DNA of 64,000 bases from Congeria kusceri (Eukaryota; Mollusca; Bivalvia; Myida; Dreissenidae), in NCBI GenBank assembly GCA_027627225.1, contig CM051024.1:42300225-42364224 (forward strand), in the 5' to 3' direction. This document shows positions 1 through 14,057 of the stretch, one piece after another; within the stretch, counting starts at the first letter, position 1; each line of letters opens with the position of its first letter. Below the pieces are notes generated by a model. That model did no database searches. It worked only from the letters and a program-made list of their open reading frames with translations, and was not told the DNA's origin. The position numbers and the translations under genes were made by a program.

Positions 1-592
1 ATGCTTTTTGACAAAAGAACACAACTCATACTATTGTCAAAGAAAAGTATTCAAAGTGAAAACAGGGCAACCACCTGAGTTCTTAAAAATCTGACCTCTG
101 GAGCAAAAGTCAGTCACTCTAAACACTCTGCTATTCGTTTCTATTAACAACAAATAGTAATACACGTGTGTTCAAATATTAGTGATTATGCCCAATGTGT
201 TTAATATATTCGGAATCTATGGCATTTTTTTAATTATAAATTTGCTTAGTCCGTAAATAAGTCTCTTTAAAATATGGATCACAACAGTCAAACGTCCAAT
301 AACCGATGGTCAGGTGAAACCTTTCAGTCGCGCAGAAAAAAAAAACAGACAGTCAAACCAACATGCCAAATCAAATGTAAATATAACAATGTTAAGTTAC
401 TTGCAATGTATTTTCGAATATTAAAACATAAGATAGATGACCTTGCCTAGTGTCTCGTCAGTCATATAGTATAGATCTCCCATTAATATTATTACTAATA
501 TTACCTTATTTATTATCATCATCAGCGGCGATTCAGCATAAAACAAGTTCCGTAAACATAGACTCTGACATATATCTATATATATATATATA

Positions 593-642
593 CGGTGTGA
601 TACAGGGTCAGTAAATTAAATTTTCTACCCTGTATCACACCG
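593..642. repeat. Hairpin with 16 bp perfect arms
   Basis: CGGTGTGATACAGGGT and ACCCTGTATCACACCG are exact complements around an 18-base loop, next to a TA run (571-592). Could be a tiny MITE core. Confidence 0.8.
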
Positions 643-3600
643 AGCTTGGTCAGTAAGAAGCCACGTAACGAATTTATCTTACCGAATACCATTTTTTTTT
701 GCTCATCTTCACGCCAACATTAATGAAATAACACCCCTAAACTTAGCTATACTGTATTTAATGATGTCGTCTTGTTGATTTTCGTGACGTCATTTTATGA
801 TTATTTGGAAAGAATGGTTTTAGTGACTGGATACATAGAGAATATATGGTTGGTGACTTTTGATATCATGTGATATCAGACGAGTCCGATATGGCGTAGG
901 AAAAGGCGTGGCTTGCATCCCTTCCCTTAGTTTCTTTTCCTCATTCATTTCCCTCTTTTCATGTTGGACTGAAGTTTTTTAAAACACATTGAATTTTCTG
1001 CATTTAAACAAAATCCTATTGTTTTTATTTCTTAAAGTCACATGTTTTTCTTTAATTTTTTCATTTCATTTAGAAGTAAATTAATTTGTTATGAATCAAC
1101 TTAGATTGGCTCGTAAGTATTATAATTTTTGATGAAAAGTAAGAGCTCATTTTTGTTGAAATGACCATTATTCTTTAACCATGTTTTTTTAAATACTTTT
1201 TCCTCTGATTAAAAAAAATATTGTTAAATTGTTACCTGGCTAGATTGTTTCATTTTTTATTATTAGAACATTTAAATGGAATTGTCAATTTAAAATAACT
1301 GTTCTTAATAGCATTTTCCTTAAACAGTGCATTTGTATTTAAGTGACACAAAACATGATTTTAGTAGCTTATTCCTTTGTAAGACTCACGCTGTACTGTA
1401 ACTTACAATCGTTTTAATGAACCTATGTAATTAGCTATTTTGCAGTCCCTTCCAATTGTTAATACAATTTATGGTCTGAGTGGTTTGGTTTCATATTCTT
1501 CGCCATTTTTTTCTGTATAGATAAAATAAACAGGTACACAAATCTTTCATGAATTTCAATGTTTGTGATATCTGATTGTAATTGTATCAGCTACAAAATA
1601 TCAGCTTTTAAGATTTTATTGACAGGTTTTCTATGCTGACGATTGGATGTTTTTGCATAATGCTTATTTGTCGTAATAACTTAATTCTTGTTTTTTACTA
1701 ATGATTTGTTCCAGTAAATTATATTTTGTGAATTAAAATGTTGTCATTGTATAGATCTCTTCTTTGTTAACATTTAACGACGTAAGTGACATTCCCTGCC
1801 TACAAAAAGTAGTTCCGATAAGTTGGCGGGACGAAAAAGACATCGCACGTGCCACAGTAGCCTGATATTTGTTAATGTGGGCGGAGGTTAAAAGTGTCAT
1901 CAGTCAGTGATCTGATATTGCAGAAATTGGGAAGAGTTAATTTGTGATATTAGTCAGTGGTATAATAACGCTTAAATATTGGGTCATCGTCTTCAACGGT
2001 AATGTGCACTAGTGGCATAATAATGACACTTACTGACATAGTATGGAATAATACACGGTCAGCATGTGACCCGGCTAAACCAATAAACAGCGAGTATTCT
2101 GCACGAGGTAAGATAAAGTTCTGTTTCTTTTGAGACTTACAACATTGCAATGTTGCTGTAGTATATTTCCTTCTTGAACACCCAGAAACAAATTATGTCT
2201 GGTCCCGTTTATGACAGCTATGTAAGTACATTGAACACCACTTTAAAAATGACATAGTTTTTATCCAACAGTTTTGTCGACAGGCACAAATATTACTTTC
2301 CCTTGGATGATTTTTTCCCGATGATTTTAAATACATAGTGTGTTGTGTTTAACATTTCATGAAACATTCCTTTAGGACCACAGACTGATTTTAAAACCTT
2401 AAACCGAGTGTCAAAGGGACTATGTCAAAGACAATTGGATGTCCTATTGCATTAAAAATGATAGTAGATTAAAGAAATACGCTAAACTAAGGGTATCGAA
2501 CTCACATTATAAGGAGCCATACTAAGAAATGACAGTAGACATCGCTTCATACACCTGCATTATTCTGCTTTGTAACGAAACGTGTTAAACTGTGATTATA
2601 CAAAATACTCACAATTCTGACGTCAACATGTAAACTTAAAAAATGGCCAAACAAACACGACCGTATTATAACTTTATTTGTTTTTATCTCAGAATGAAAA
2701 AAAACGCTATTCCCATTATATATTTTTACCGGTATTACATGCCATTATTAATGATTTGAGAAATTATTTCCTTGAGGCTCTTTTCGATGACATAGTCCCT
2801 TTCAGTTCAAGGCTTGATGCATGTACTTTTGGTTGTTTATTTTCCCTGTACCTGAACCTACGCAAACAGATTTTCAGATAAGCGCCAATACACGCGCATC
2901 ACCGTCACCATTTGAAAGTAACATACATATAACACGCAAACATTTGTAACAGCATAAGACGAACAAAATAGTTCCGGATTGGTACGATCGTTTTACATTT
3001 AGACGCGAAACTGTTGTACCGGAAGATACTGTTTCATACACATGTAATCCAAACACACATCTCACGCAAGTTATAAGAGTATAAATAAGTAATTAAATCA
3101 CTAAATTGGTTTCGAAATCGTGCATGTTGTATGTGTTGTTTTTGTCCATCAGTTGTAAAAAAGTAACTGTCTTAAAATTAAACACGTGTTTGATTCTGTT
3201 TTAAGCCAGATAATGTGGATATCGAACGTAAGCATTGTAAGCATGTGTAGTCAATATAGCTAACATGTGTTTTATTTGTGCAGCCAATATAAACCAGATC
3301 GATATTAATAATCTTGTTTACAGCAAGAAAAGGGAGTATTGTAAGAGCGTATAGACTTTAATAAGTAAGTAATATGTACATTAATATTCTACATACACTC
3401 TGTAATGTGTACCAAATTCATTGACCTTCTAATTTAAAAACAAAGTCTATGGAATGGTCATTTTGCGCTAAGAATGCAGAAGTCTGGAACTTTGGTGGTG
3501 CACATCTACACAAGATAACCAGGCACTTTGCACGATAATTTGACGAAAGAAACGTTGTAAACTTATTAGAAACAGAACACAATTTTACGAAAATGTTGTT

Positions 3601-3787
3601 TCAGCTTTTACATTTTCTGTCACGGTATTAAATTGTATTTTTGTTTCGTTTATTTCTTTTTTGGATTCGGAAACTTGATCCTTGCCAGTTACTTTTGATT
3701 ATGATCATCTTTACAAACAAGAAATTATTGTAATGTTCATATTTATATCCAATGTATATACCAAGTTAATTTCAAAATAATATTAGG

Positions 3788-3943
3788 TTATTTATCAGCG
3801 TTCTGTACAATACGGTGATATATTTGGACGAGTACACCGCTGACATTCCATATTGGACGAGCCGATAAGAGAGTCTAATGTGAGCATTTCAGCTGTGTAC
3901 GAGTCCAAATATATCGCCGTATTGTACAGAACGCTGTTAAATA
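3788..3943. repeat. Inverted-repeat MITE, arms of about 58 bp
   Basis: TTTATCAGCGTTCTGTACAA and CGGTGATATATTTGGACGAG at the left are mirrored at the right (GAGTCCAAATATATCGCCGT, TTGTACAGAACGCTGTTAAA). The spacer is about 40 bases. Confidence 0.8.
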
Positions 3944-6900
3944 CCCTTTTAATTATATATATATTTATATTTTTGTATTATTTGCATAATATTTACATTA
4001 AACAGTCAGCGGAACAGTGAGCGCTCACAATATTAATAAATGACGTCGCTCTAAGTGATAAATAATTTTCAAACGTACATTTGTGTCTTTTAGTCTTTAA
4101 CCTGCATTAACATCTTATTATAATTATTTTAACTGCAAAAACAGCATTTCGTACTTTATTTTTGTTTCACAGAAAGCGACCTTGACCTTGTACTGATAGT
4201 AAACATGAGTAGATACTATAGTTAGACGTGTCATGTTTAAAAGGTGGCGTGATCAATAGGAAGTGTCTGCAGCGCGTTTGTTTAAATTAGTATTACACAC
4301 TGATGCATGTTATCGAATTGAATATTACACCGTTCAATGATTCAAAATGTTTCATCGATATTCAGAACTAGAATAAACCAATATCGATCAATATTTGTGC
4401 TATTATATACAAATAGATAGCGACGACAGAAAACAGATTTTGCTGAACTCTAGGAGTGTTATGTGTCGTGTTGCAAGCTTTATTTCTGTACGGTTAACGT
4501 TACAAATAGTTAAACAAAACTAATAAATAGTTTTAGTAGGTTTAGAAGGTGACATTCATAATCGGATAAAGGTTTGGATAAAAATTTACGTTTACAGAAA
4601 GCATACGTTTTGACCAGACAAGGCGATTCAGAAAACAAATCGAGTTTCTAGTTAGCACGGTTTACAAGAAACAAGAAATGTCTTTAAAACAGACAATCGG
4701 CGTTGAAATTAATATTGAGATGTCATTTTGAAATTACCTAAACATAACAGAGGGCCAAGATGATCGGTTACGTGACTTCTAGACCCCAGACTTGTTGGTC
4801 CCCAGCTATATTAGTAGACTTGTTGGACCCCACATTTTTCGGACACCATAAGAAAACTACTCGGTCTCCAAAGTTAATTTGAGATAAATTCAATTATTAT
4901 TAATATTTGTAACGTGAATAAACCTATCATACTTCTCCATGTTTTCGTCAGTGATATATGAATAACTAAAAAAATGTACGCTAACATAATTGTTATATGA
5001 ATTTGTCAGGCCAATTTAACAAATTAGCAATGTAAGAAAATAATTGCGGGAATGAATGAAAATGCAATGCATCAGACGAGTCTATATAGTTATTTAAAGT
5101 AATTTAGCATACATTCAGCTTAAAGGTTATCTAATATAAACACGATTGAAAGTCAAATAAACATTTATACTTTGTATCCCAATAAAAAGAAATATTCAGG
5201 GAACATTCAGCGCTTTTGAAATTTTTAGACTTTATTTTTGATAACACAAACATAAAATTTTATTGACTATAATGATTTAAAATTATATTCGGAAGGGATT
5301 TGATGTATCAAGGTTTCTGTGTATAATTAGTATTGCAAATTGTGTATTCATGCTACGCGAATAACAATTCGACGTATCCTGAGTCTTCTTTCATAACATG
5401 ATATCAATAGAAAAATGTAGCACCTTTTTACAGATTTAATAACATCTACTCATATACATAATTTCATAAAATTATTGAACTATTTAGGTTTATGATTCTA
5501 TAAAATTTAATTGATGCATGTACGAGTATAATAACACAGCTATAAAACGGCTGCTACGCTCGCTATTTTTAGAATGACATTACTGTTATTGGAATGTGTT
5601 CAACTCGCTAGAATGAATGGGCTACATGGAACGGCAACTCTGTGAATTAGATTGAGGAATAGGAGCATTGTACAATTGCTGTTTATAGAGCGTACCGCTA
5701 ATATAAATGCAGGCTAAACTAAATATTTATTTCGTTACGTGAATGAATATAGCATTCTGTTTAGGGCATAAATACGTTCATAATTATCCCCAGTTCTAGA
5801 GCGTATGTCAAGGATATATTTATAACTTTATTTCAACCGCTTATGTTAACAATTCTGTAAATTTCAATCCCCAAAAGTATGCAAATATTGTTGGTAGACA
5901 TTAAACGATTGTTATAAGTTTGCATTCCCTGAAATTCTCCCGCGCAAGAAAATTTGCCCAATAGAATAGTGGGATTCAATTTTAGCGCGGCATATATAAC
6001 TTATCGCGTCAAATTTCTAGCTTTTCATTGGTACAAATTTAATGGAAATCTAGGTCAAAAGTGATCTTAGGCAGCTACGCTGAACAAAATCTTCGAAGAT
6101 ATATAAAAAGGAATTAAAATTATTGTTGCTGTATTTGAAGACGTTTTCAAAGAATTTGATCGGGGTCATTATTAGTCGTATTGAAACAAAAGTTACATAT
6201 TCGTTCAGTTTTGGAGTACTCGGACATTATCGTATGTTTATATTCGGACCGTCCAATACTGAAAATATTGTACGCTAAACTCAAAAGTCAAAGTTCAATG
6301 ACAACATCTGATTGGAGGATATAAATAGGTATATAATAATAAATACTTTTATAAGTATGCTATTTAAGTATTAATTATGATTAGCATGCTTATTAACACA
6401 GTTATTTGACATCTGTATCTCATCATTCCGTGGCATATATACTATATACATACATGCATTTAAGAACAAAGCATTAAGCATTGCAACTATCATATGACAA
6501 GTTTAGTTCAATGTGATAAAATGTGAACTCACTTTGGTAGTCAGCGTAGAGAAACATGTTTGTGAACGATTATCATAAACAAATATCCAAGATGTGTTTC
6601 GCAATTTTGTTCCCATATGAATCGCACACAATTATTCTTTTCTGCAGATAATAAGCATTAATTAATCATGTATAATATAATGTGAAGTGAAATTAAACAA
6701 AAATTGTAAAAAAATCAAAATGCTTTTATTTGTGTTCCTAAGTAGAACGAGTATCCATTTGACATTTATAACGTCAGAGAATACAGCTGACCTTAAACAA
6801 ACACAAACAATGCAACATCTGTTCAACTAGGATGAAGATGTTGATTGCTTCATATCACTGGTCGTGTCAACTTCAAATTTATGATACACAGCAAAAATAT

Positions 6901-9204
6901 TATCAGCGTGTTTACGTTTGTCAAACACTTGCATTTGCTATTTGGTTCTAATCCACATTTTCATAATATCAAACTTTGAAAGCACTGCGGCTCAAAATTG
7001 AATAGGCAATATCTATATCATTATTGAATTCAATTTATGTAGTTTCTGTTTCTAACACAATTTCAAATGTTGTGTTTATATTCATACCACCAAGTACATT
7101 ATTTGCTTTTATTAAAAGAATCGTGAAATTTTGTCGGGATTATTCAATTTTATTCAGGCTCCGTGTGGACAATAGATTACTGGGTATTGTTGCTTGAGTG
7201 ATACATATTTTCAATTGTTTCTTTTCTAATTTTGCCCAAACGTGAATGCAGTCATCCTAAAAGGCTATAGCCCTTTTGACTGATATACCTACGTTGTTAC
7301 TTACAAAAATACAACATGTACTTATTTAAAACTTTCATAAATTAACAAAATAATCCAAATATAGCATTATTGTTAGTTTACTTTAATTTGGAAATCTTAC
7401 AATCTTATATCTTATTTCACAAATTACGTTAGATTTTGCAAACAGATAACTAACTATGAGATGAAATTCTTCTAGCGTCTTATGCACCGGAGTCAACGAA
7501 CGAACTGCGTAGATCTACTATCTATAAGGCGCATGCTACTCATGTGCTATTGCTGTTCTAATGAGTCATAAGAAGTAATTACGAAATTTCATGTTATGTC
7601 GAATGTCGTGCACAATGTTTGTTTACCTGCCTGTTTATTTTCCCTGTGTATATCGCTACCTAAAACAAACAGTACAATACACGTGTACACGCTTGCGTCA
7701 ATGTCCCGATTCATGGTAAATGAATCGAAATGTGTAATTGACATGTACACATGACGATGACATATCTCAAACAGCTCATTGTAATTCTTATTGTACCATT
7801 ATGTAATCATATAATATCATTGTAATACATGTTCAGGGTTATAAATGAATATGTTATAATACATTAATATCGTTTTTAGTCCAATGTTATACTGTTATAC
7901 GTGACATTGAAATTCTTGTTTCGCTAAATAAGTACGATTAATGTATTAAACCAATTTCAAAGGAACACAATATACACAGTTGATGTGTATTCATATAATG
8001 TTGCTTACCAAACATTTTGTAATCAAATCTATTCAAGTACATCACAAACTAATTCAAATGCAGTATTTTATAAGCAAATGTTAACATGTACAGTATCAAA
8101 CGGAAACATAAAAGGACGCACCCAGTTGAATCTATACTACCAAGATTAACTAGTTGTTAACTTTAGTAAGATTCATGACCAAGTAAAGCCTTGATGGTGT
8201 ATGATGAACATATTGATCAGTTTCAAACGACGTTCAACAAGGATGTAAAAAATCCGGTCAATGTCACAGATAATTTAACATACTTTTATGAGTAACCAAA
8301 ATAATTGCAGCGCTTTGCCAGTCAATGATAATACGGAAATAAAACAAGCCTGTCGCAGTCCTTGATGCTTAAAGATTAAATTTTGGGGTATTGTGATTAT
8401 GTAGTGTATAATCTTTATGTAGTCAAAATTTCAGTTTCAAAAACTAGTACACTGACCATGTTCGGTCGTAAATGTGACAGTAAATGTATTTCATTACGCT
8501 CTGAGTTTGTATGTGACATTCTTTGTGTTAATGCAATCTCGGCTTACAGGTTCTTCTCAATGGTTCCCAGTATGTGATGGTATTTAGACAAAGCATTACC
8601 TCGTTAAATGTATAGAAAGCCTACGGATTTCCAAAATACACTTTTAGTAGATATAGAAAGAAATATACACAGCTATAAAGATGTGACATAAATAAAAAGG
8701 GTTCGTTTGCCAACCTGTAAATAGATGCCTGAATAGATGTTAAACATTAAGGTCTAACTAAATTATATACTGATGCCTGATCGTTAATTTTAATAGTAAA
8801 TAACAAATAGTTACTGAATTCAAATTATCGAATATTTATATTGAATATCAGGCTGAGATACAGGATTTTGAGTAAGCGGGGTGGACATAGTAAATAGCTT
8901 GCACAAACATATTTGGAAATACAATATAGGTTCAACTGTGTGACAGTTGAGCGCTGTAAGACCATATTTTTCACAAATCACATTTTTAATACATGTGAAA
9001 AATTGGATCTCATTATTCACACATCGAAATCTCATTCTTCACATTTGCTGTGAAATTTGTGATCGAGTCCAGTTTTTGATATGCACTCCAATGATATTAT
9101 TCACACATGAAAAAAAAAGTGTTAACATATTCGAAAAAGTGAATTTTTTAAATCATAATCCTATTTTCCACACTGTATGTGCCCGAAAAACAAACGGGGT
9201 GATT

Positions 9205-9450
9205 TACGGTATGGTACACTATGCGTGGTATTGTACGATATGGTACGGCACGGTACCGGACGGTTTAGTATGGTACGGCTTGGTATAGAATGGGTGGCAT
9301 GGCATATACGTTATGGTTTGTAATGCTATGGAATGGAAATGTACGGTACGTACAGTACGATGCGGTGCGGTTCGGTGCGGTTTCGGTACGGTACTTTACG
9401 GTTAGGTACGGTACGATACGGTATGGAATGATAGGGTACGGCACGATACG
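9205..9450 (+). repeat. Degenerate GGTACGG / GGTATGG array
   Basis: Repeats of five to ten bases built on GGTAC, GGTATG and CGGTACGG, without a strict period. Open frames here (Tyr/Gly/Val-rich) follow from the repeat and are not genes. Confidence 0.85.
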
Positions 9451-9739
9451 AATAAGACATTCTAATAAGATTATTATATTACCGTCCGTGTATACGTATA
9501 TTCAAGTTCGGGCGGACATATGCATGGTTATTTAGGTTTTAATAATCCAAAATAGGACGTGTTTTTGTACGTACGTTCGGATGCGTGCATTGGTTAATAT
9601 CATAATGAAAGGTGTACGTTCGTATAAACGTACGCGAGTACATATACAGTTCTATCTCCTAATAAGACCGTACAAACGTATTGACAAACGATTAAGCGCA
9701 TGCACACATAAGTAGTTCCTAAATAGGGCTTAGTGTCTC

Positions 9740-9927
9740 ATAGTGATGACAATACTGATGATAACGTTAAGTATAATGATAATAATGGTGATGACGAAAA
9801 TAATTATGATGACGATGATGATGATGACGATGGTGACGATAGTGACGTTGATGGTGATGATGGTGACGTTGATGATGATGATGATCTTGATGATGATGAT
9901 GATGACTATGATGATGACGACGACGAC

Positions 9928-9978
<51 letters not shown>

Positions 9979-10012
9979 GATGATGATGATGACGATGATG
10001 ATGATGACGATT
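9740..10012 (+). repeat. GAT/GAC trinucleotide microsatellite
   Basis: Mostly GAT with GAC and GGT variants. It gives poly-Asp, poly-Met, poly-Ser and poly-Ile frames on both strands, none of which has a start context or homology that suggests a protein. Confidence 0.95.
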
Positions 10013-10332
10013 GCTTTATAATTAAGCTCCAAACAATTATTTTATCGCTTGTCGCGATACAATTTGACCATAAAATATGTGAAAAATGTGATCCGTACGC
10101 ATACACCCTTTTTGGCCAATCACATTCTTTACACTTATAAATGTGACAAATGAGATCCTATTCTTCACAGGCGTGTGAAAAATATGATTTGTGAAAAATA
10201 TGATCCTACAGAGCGCAATGCACTAGGCTACTCTGTAAAAGAATACTAAGAACACAGATTAATTGTTAACATTCTTCTTCTTCATATTTATTTATGACCA
10301 TAGTTGTTTGGAAGAGACTTTTCACGCGCTAT

Positions 10333-10655
10333 TTGAGCATTGTAGGACCATATGTTTCCCAATCATATGTTTAACATCTGTGAAAAATACGATCACATTC
10401 TTCACAGGTGTTAAAATTGAGAATGATATCTTATTCTTCACACTGCACAGTCTTATTTTTCACATTTTCTGTGAAGTTTGTGATCATATCCAGTTTGTTA
10501 TATGCAAGGAAATCATATTCTTCTGCGATCCTCACGCATACCTCGTTTTGGGCCAATCACATTATTCACACTTTAAAAATGTGACAAATGAGATCCTATT
10601 CTTCACAGGAGTGTGAAAAATATGATTTGTGAAATATATGATCATACAGAGCATG
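10333..10655. mobile_element. Shorter copy of the same TIR element
   Basis: Begins TTGAGCATTGTAGGACCATA and ends TATGATCATACAGAGCA. It shares ACAAATGAGATCCTATTCTT (also at 10,147) with the longer element next to it but lacks the microsatellites. Confidence 0.65.
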
Positions 10656-13600
10656 ACTTAATAATGGTGTTATATTTATACAAATTGTCCAGTACTTGCA
10701 GTACAAAACTGTGACATAATAAACGCTGATACAAGAATGGAACGGAGTCCATATTGCCGTACCTTTTATATTTGGTGTCAACTAATTCCGCACTAAAAAT
10801 TACATTATCTCTGTTAATTTGCACAAACACACATTTTGAGGTTTATGTCTTTGCTTGGAAGACGCACGTATTGAGTGAACGCTGTGGTAGAAAGTATAAA
10901 TACGCTGTGCAAGGAATATCTTCCGTATTGTATCAATGCAAAATCTCGCAATATTTTCGAATAAATCAATAAGGTGAACTCGTATTGTTATCTGATATTG
11001 CACACGTTTAAAACCTTTAACAAATATAAACAAAGATTTAATGTGTTTAACGTATTCTATGTGACAATAATGTAATGTTTCAACATCGAATTACATTCTG
11101 AAGTGGAGTTATACTCAATATACATACTATAAATCACACGACATCTCATTGTATACATAATTTGCAACAACAGCAAATAAGCATCAAAACGTTACATTAA
11201 CCGCGACGCTGGAGAAAAAGTTTAATCCATCAAGTTCATTTACAATAGATTGTTCTTTTGCCACGGTAAGACAGGATTCGTCAATTGAAAAGTAGCAATA
11301 CTTTCTAAATATGTTTTGTCAGGGACTTGTTCATAGATTTTTTATTTCTTATTTGCAAAACATTAAAGCATGGGCTTAAAAACTACGACATCCTGATCAA
11401 ACTAATGTCAAACAAACAATTAGGCCAGTTGGTCTAATAAACATTATTATTATACCTCACTTTATGTCTACAATGATAAATTCTCCATTACCCGAGAAAG
11501 ATCAAGTTTGACTGTCCAAAGAAATTTCAACCTTTTGACGCGTGATCATGCGAAAGTGACTGTCAGGTCATGTGATCCCGCTGAAATTTTAAATGTCATA
11601 TAAGGGCAAGTTACTGCGTCATGTTTTTAGTCACATCGAGAAACAATTGCCTCCTTTGTCGTCATGTCATATAGTCGTGACGTCACTATTAAATGTGTAA
11701 AGAGCGATTTTTATCAAACTTAACAGTAAGAAAATAGTTTGCAAGTATTGCTGAAGATGAAAGAAGATTTATGCATTATTCAATCTTGATGGGCCGAATT
11801 AAGCATCTATTTTACCCTTTTTACTCAATTTTGTTTGGTATAATAACATACATTTATATCAAAAGACAGCTTGTGTCACATTGATATTGTCAACCCTCGA
11901 AACAGAATGTCACCACTCGGCAGTCGCCTCGGGTGACAGTCTGCCCTCGGGTTGACAATATCAATGATATACACGCTGCCATATGATATTTATATAATGT
12001 GCATTGTTAATGGTATATACGTGATACATGTGCCTTAAAACATTACAACGAAAATAACTAAGTCCACAACAAATTGATCAGATGTTCGTCGGATTTGCCG
12101 CACCTTAAAATCGTAAATCTAAAAAAAATATTTTACTTTTTTTTGGCGCCCGCACATATAATTTTGCCCCGCATCCCGATTTTTTAAAATGAAGTTTTCA
12201 TCAACGAGTCTCATTTTACGTTAAACACAGACTTTGTGGTGTCCCCAAATCATAACAAGCAATTGGTACTGATATAGACGTGAATAAGGCACTTTGCGGC
12301 GACTGTTTTTTGTACAGAGCACATAATTTATGACCCAAACGTTTACTCTCCAATAGCCAGTCTGGCACAGCTGCCATATGTATTTCGACTCGGCAATTCT
12401 TATAATGATTTATGAAAGTTGTGAAAACACAACGAGCTGTTTGTCAGCATTCACTGCCTAATTAAAGATGATTGCTAGCAAGCTCTCGTAATATCAGCAG
12501 ACACAACAGTTAATTAAAGAATTATCTTGTGGATAAAGGATGTATGAAATTAGATGTCCGGAATATGTGAAATGGACTGATAATCGGGTATGTTTACATT
12601 TCGGACAGTTTTGATCAGCGGTTTGTCCTTGATTTTCTTACTTCTAATTCCACACATATAAGTTGTTTTTGACATGTCCATTTTATAAATTGAACGTATC
12701 TGTTTGGTGTACATTTTGTTCAGCTTTTATATATTAAGGTACATTTAACAGGGCAAGCCAATTCATTATGTTAGTTATTAATTTCAATTTATTTTTGGAT
12801 ATATTTTTTTAACATCTTGTAGATATATTAGGAGTGTATGTTTAAGTAAAAATAATTATCCAAGTTTACTGCACTGAACAATTAACAAAAATGTTAATAT
12901 AAAAATCTAAATTTACAAATGCTTTTGTTAATGCCATAATGCAATTAGTATACAGCACAGTGAAGTACAAGTTTATCACAATTAAAACAACAAGATATAA
13001 CCATTCCCTGACATGGAAACATGCAACTATGTTGCGAGTCGATTGAAAAATTGGCTCAAGAAAAATAAGAGCCAGTGTGAGTCCTGGTTTACGTTTTTAA
13101 AAAATCGTGGCGTCCAGTTGTTTCGTGGTGTCATTTAAAGAAACAGAAATTATACTAGTCATTTCTAAATTGTTTTGTGTGTATTGTATGACATTTCATA
13201 TTCATGTTATTAAACTGTTGGTAATGAATGACTTGGTGTATCAAATATATATTTTGATAATGACAATTACCTTGTATAAGGTCTATTTTCTTATAGTTAA
13301 GATATGGCTATTCAGTATTTACTGCCGGGTGTTAATTTAATAGCAGAATCACCATTTAAGACTTGTTGCACAAAACCCTTTGTAGGACATGGTCGAAAAA
13401 GAAATTAGTTGCTTAGTTTATTACATATATATTGATTTTGACAACAATTTATGGACTAGAGCACATGAAAAGGAAATAATTGATAATATATCAAGTTATG
13501 ATGGCGTTTGGCAGTAATTTGTAATCACTATGGGCAAGATAGGATTTTTGTGTATTGTGCGCTTTTCGCTCGCCTCCGATTTTATCGAAAATGGCAAAAA

Positions 13601-13894
13601 ATATTTATATTTCGCTCGCTCGCTCGCTCCAATTGTTTTTGGACAAAATCCGTAGAACAACTGATCAATATGCTGTGGCGTAATGTATTCCTCTTGTTCG
13701 CGTTACGAAGTCTCGACAGTTTCCAACTGATGCGTATTCATTCAAGACACGTTATTGCCGATGTATTTCTGTGTTAGATGTGTTATTTTGCTTCTTTATG
13801 ATTATATAATATTATGTAATTTTGGAGTATCGGATATTGTCAATTCGACATTATGTGAAAAGGTTCCTTTCAAGGGTTGCGTGGTTTTCTTACA
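10656..13894. other. Gene-poor stretch
   Basis: Contains the small MITE at 11,879-11,965 and CGCTCGCTCG-type short repeats near 13,610. No supported coding sequence. A possible fragment of the TTAA family (GGGACTTGTTCATAGATT, 11,322) is present. Confidence 0.55.
11879..11965. repeat. Inverted-repeat MITE, CATTGATATTGTCAACCC ends
   Basis: CATTGATATTGTCAACCCTC is mirrored by GGGTTGACAATATCAATG. Inside, GTCACCACTCGGCAG and CTCGGGTGACAGTCTGC partly mirror as well. Confidence 0.8.
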
Positions 13895-14050
13895 GCACCC
13901 AAAATGTATAAACAGTTTAACCAGCGGTTAACCACATACCGGCGGTTACAAGTCGGTTACTTGTTGGTAAGCGTTTGTATAAAATTTGGTAAATTATACC
14001 AATCGGTGAAAACCTGGTTAAAACTTACCCTGGTAACTGCGAGGTAACTA
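13895..14050 (+). repeat. Left end of the Harbinger element (TIR and subterminal repeats)
   Basis: Begins GCACCC and carries several short GGTTA / TAACC and GGTAA motifs in both orientations up to the transposase ATG. It pairs with the right end at 21,510-21,690. Confidence 0.8.
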
Positions 14051-14057
14051 AGACAAA

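Larger units (their letters stand above)
1..8946. other. Gene-poor stretch
   Basis: Apart from the hairpin at 593-642 and the MITE at 3,788-3,943, I see no exon series, long frame or repeat array. Open frames are short and without recognisable motifs. Distal intron or intergenic DNA. Confidence 0.6.
8947..10218. mobile_element. TIR element with GTACGG and GAT arrays inside
   Basis: The left end TTGAGCGCTGTAAGACCATA is mirrored by TATGATCCTACAGAGCGCAA at the right. Both ends are followed inwards by repeats of a TTTTTCACAAATCA-like motif, seen as GTGAAAAATATGAT on the other side. The interior holds a GGTACGG-type array (9,205-9,450) and a long GAT run (9,740-10,012). No transposase. Confidence 0.65.

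Noticed and set aside
9290..9535. Tyr/Arg-rich small protein
   Set aside because: Product of the GGTACGG-type array.
9733..10140. Acidic poly-Asp protein
   Set aside because: Entirely the translation of a GAT/GAC microsatellite; all frames on both strands are open for the same reason.
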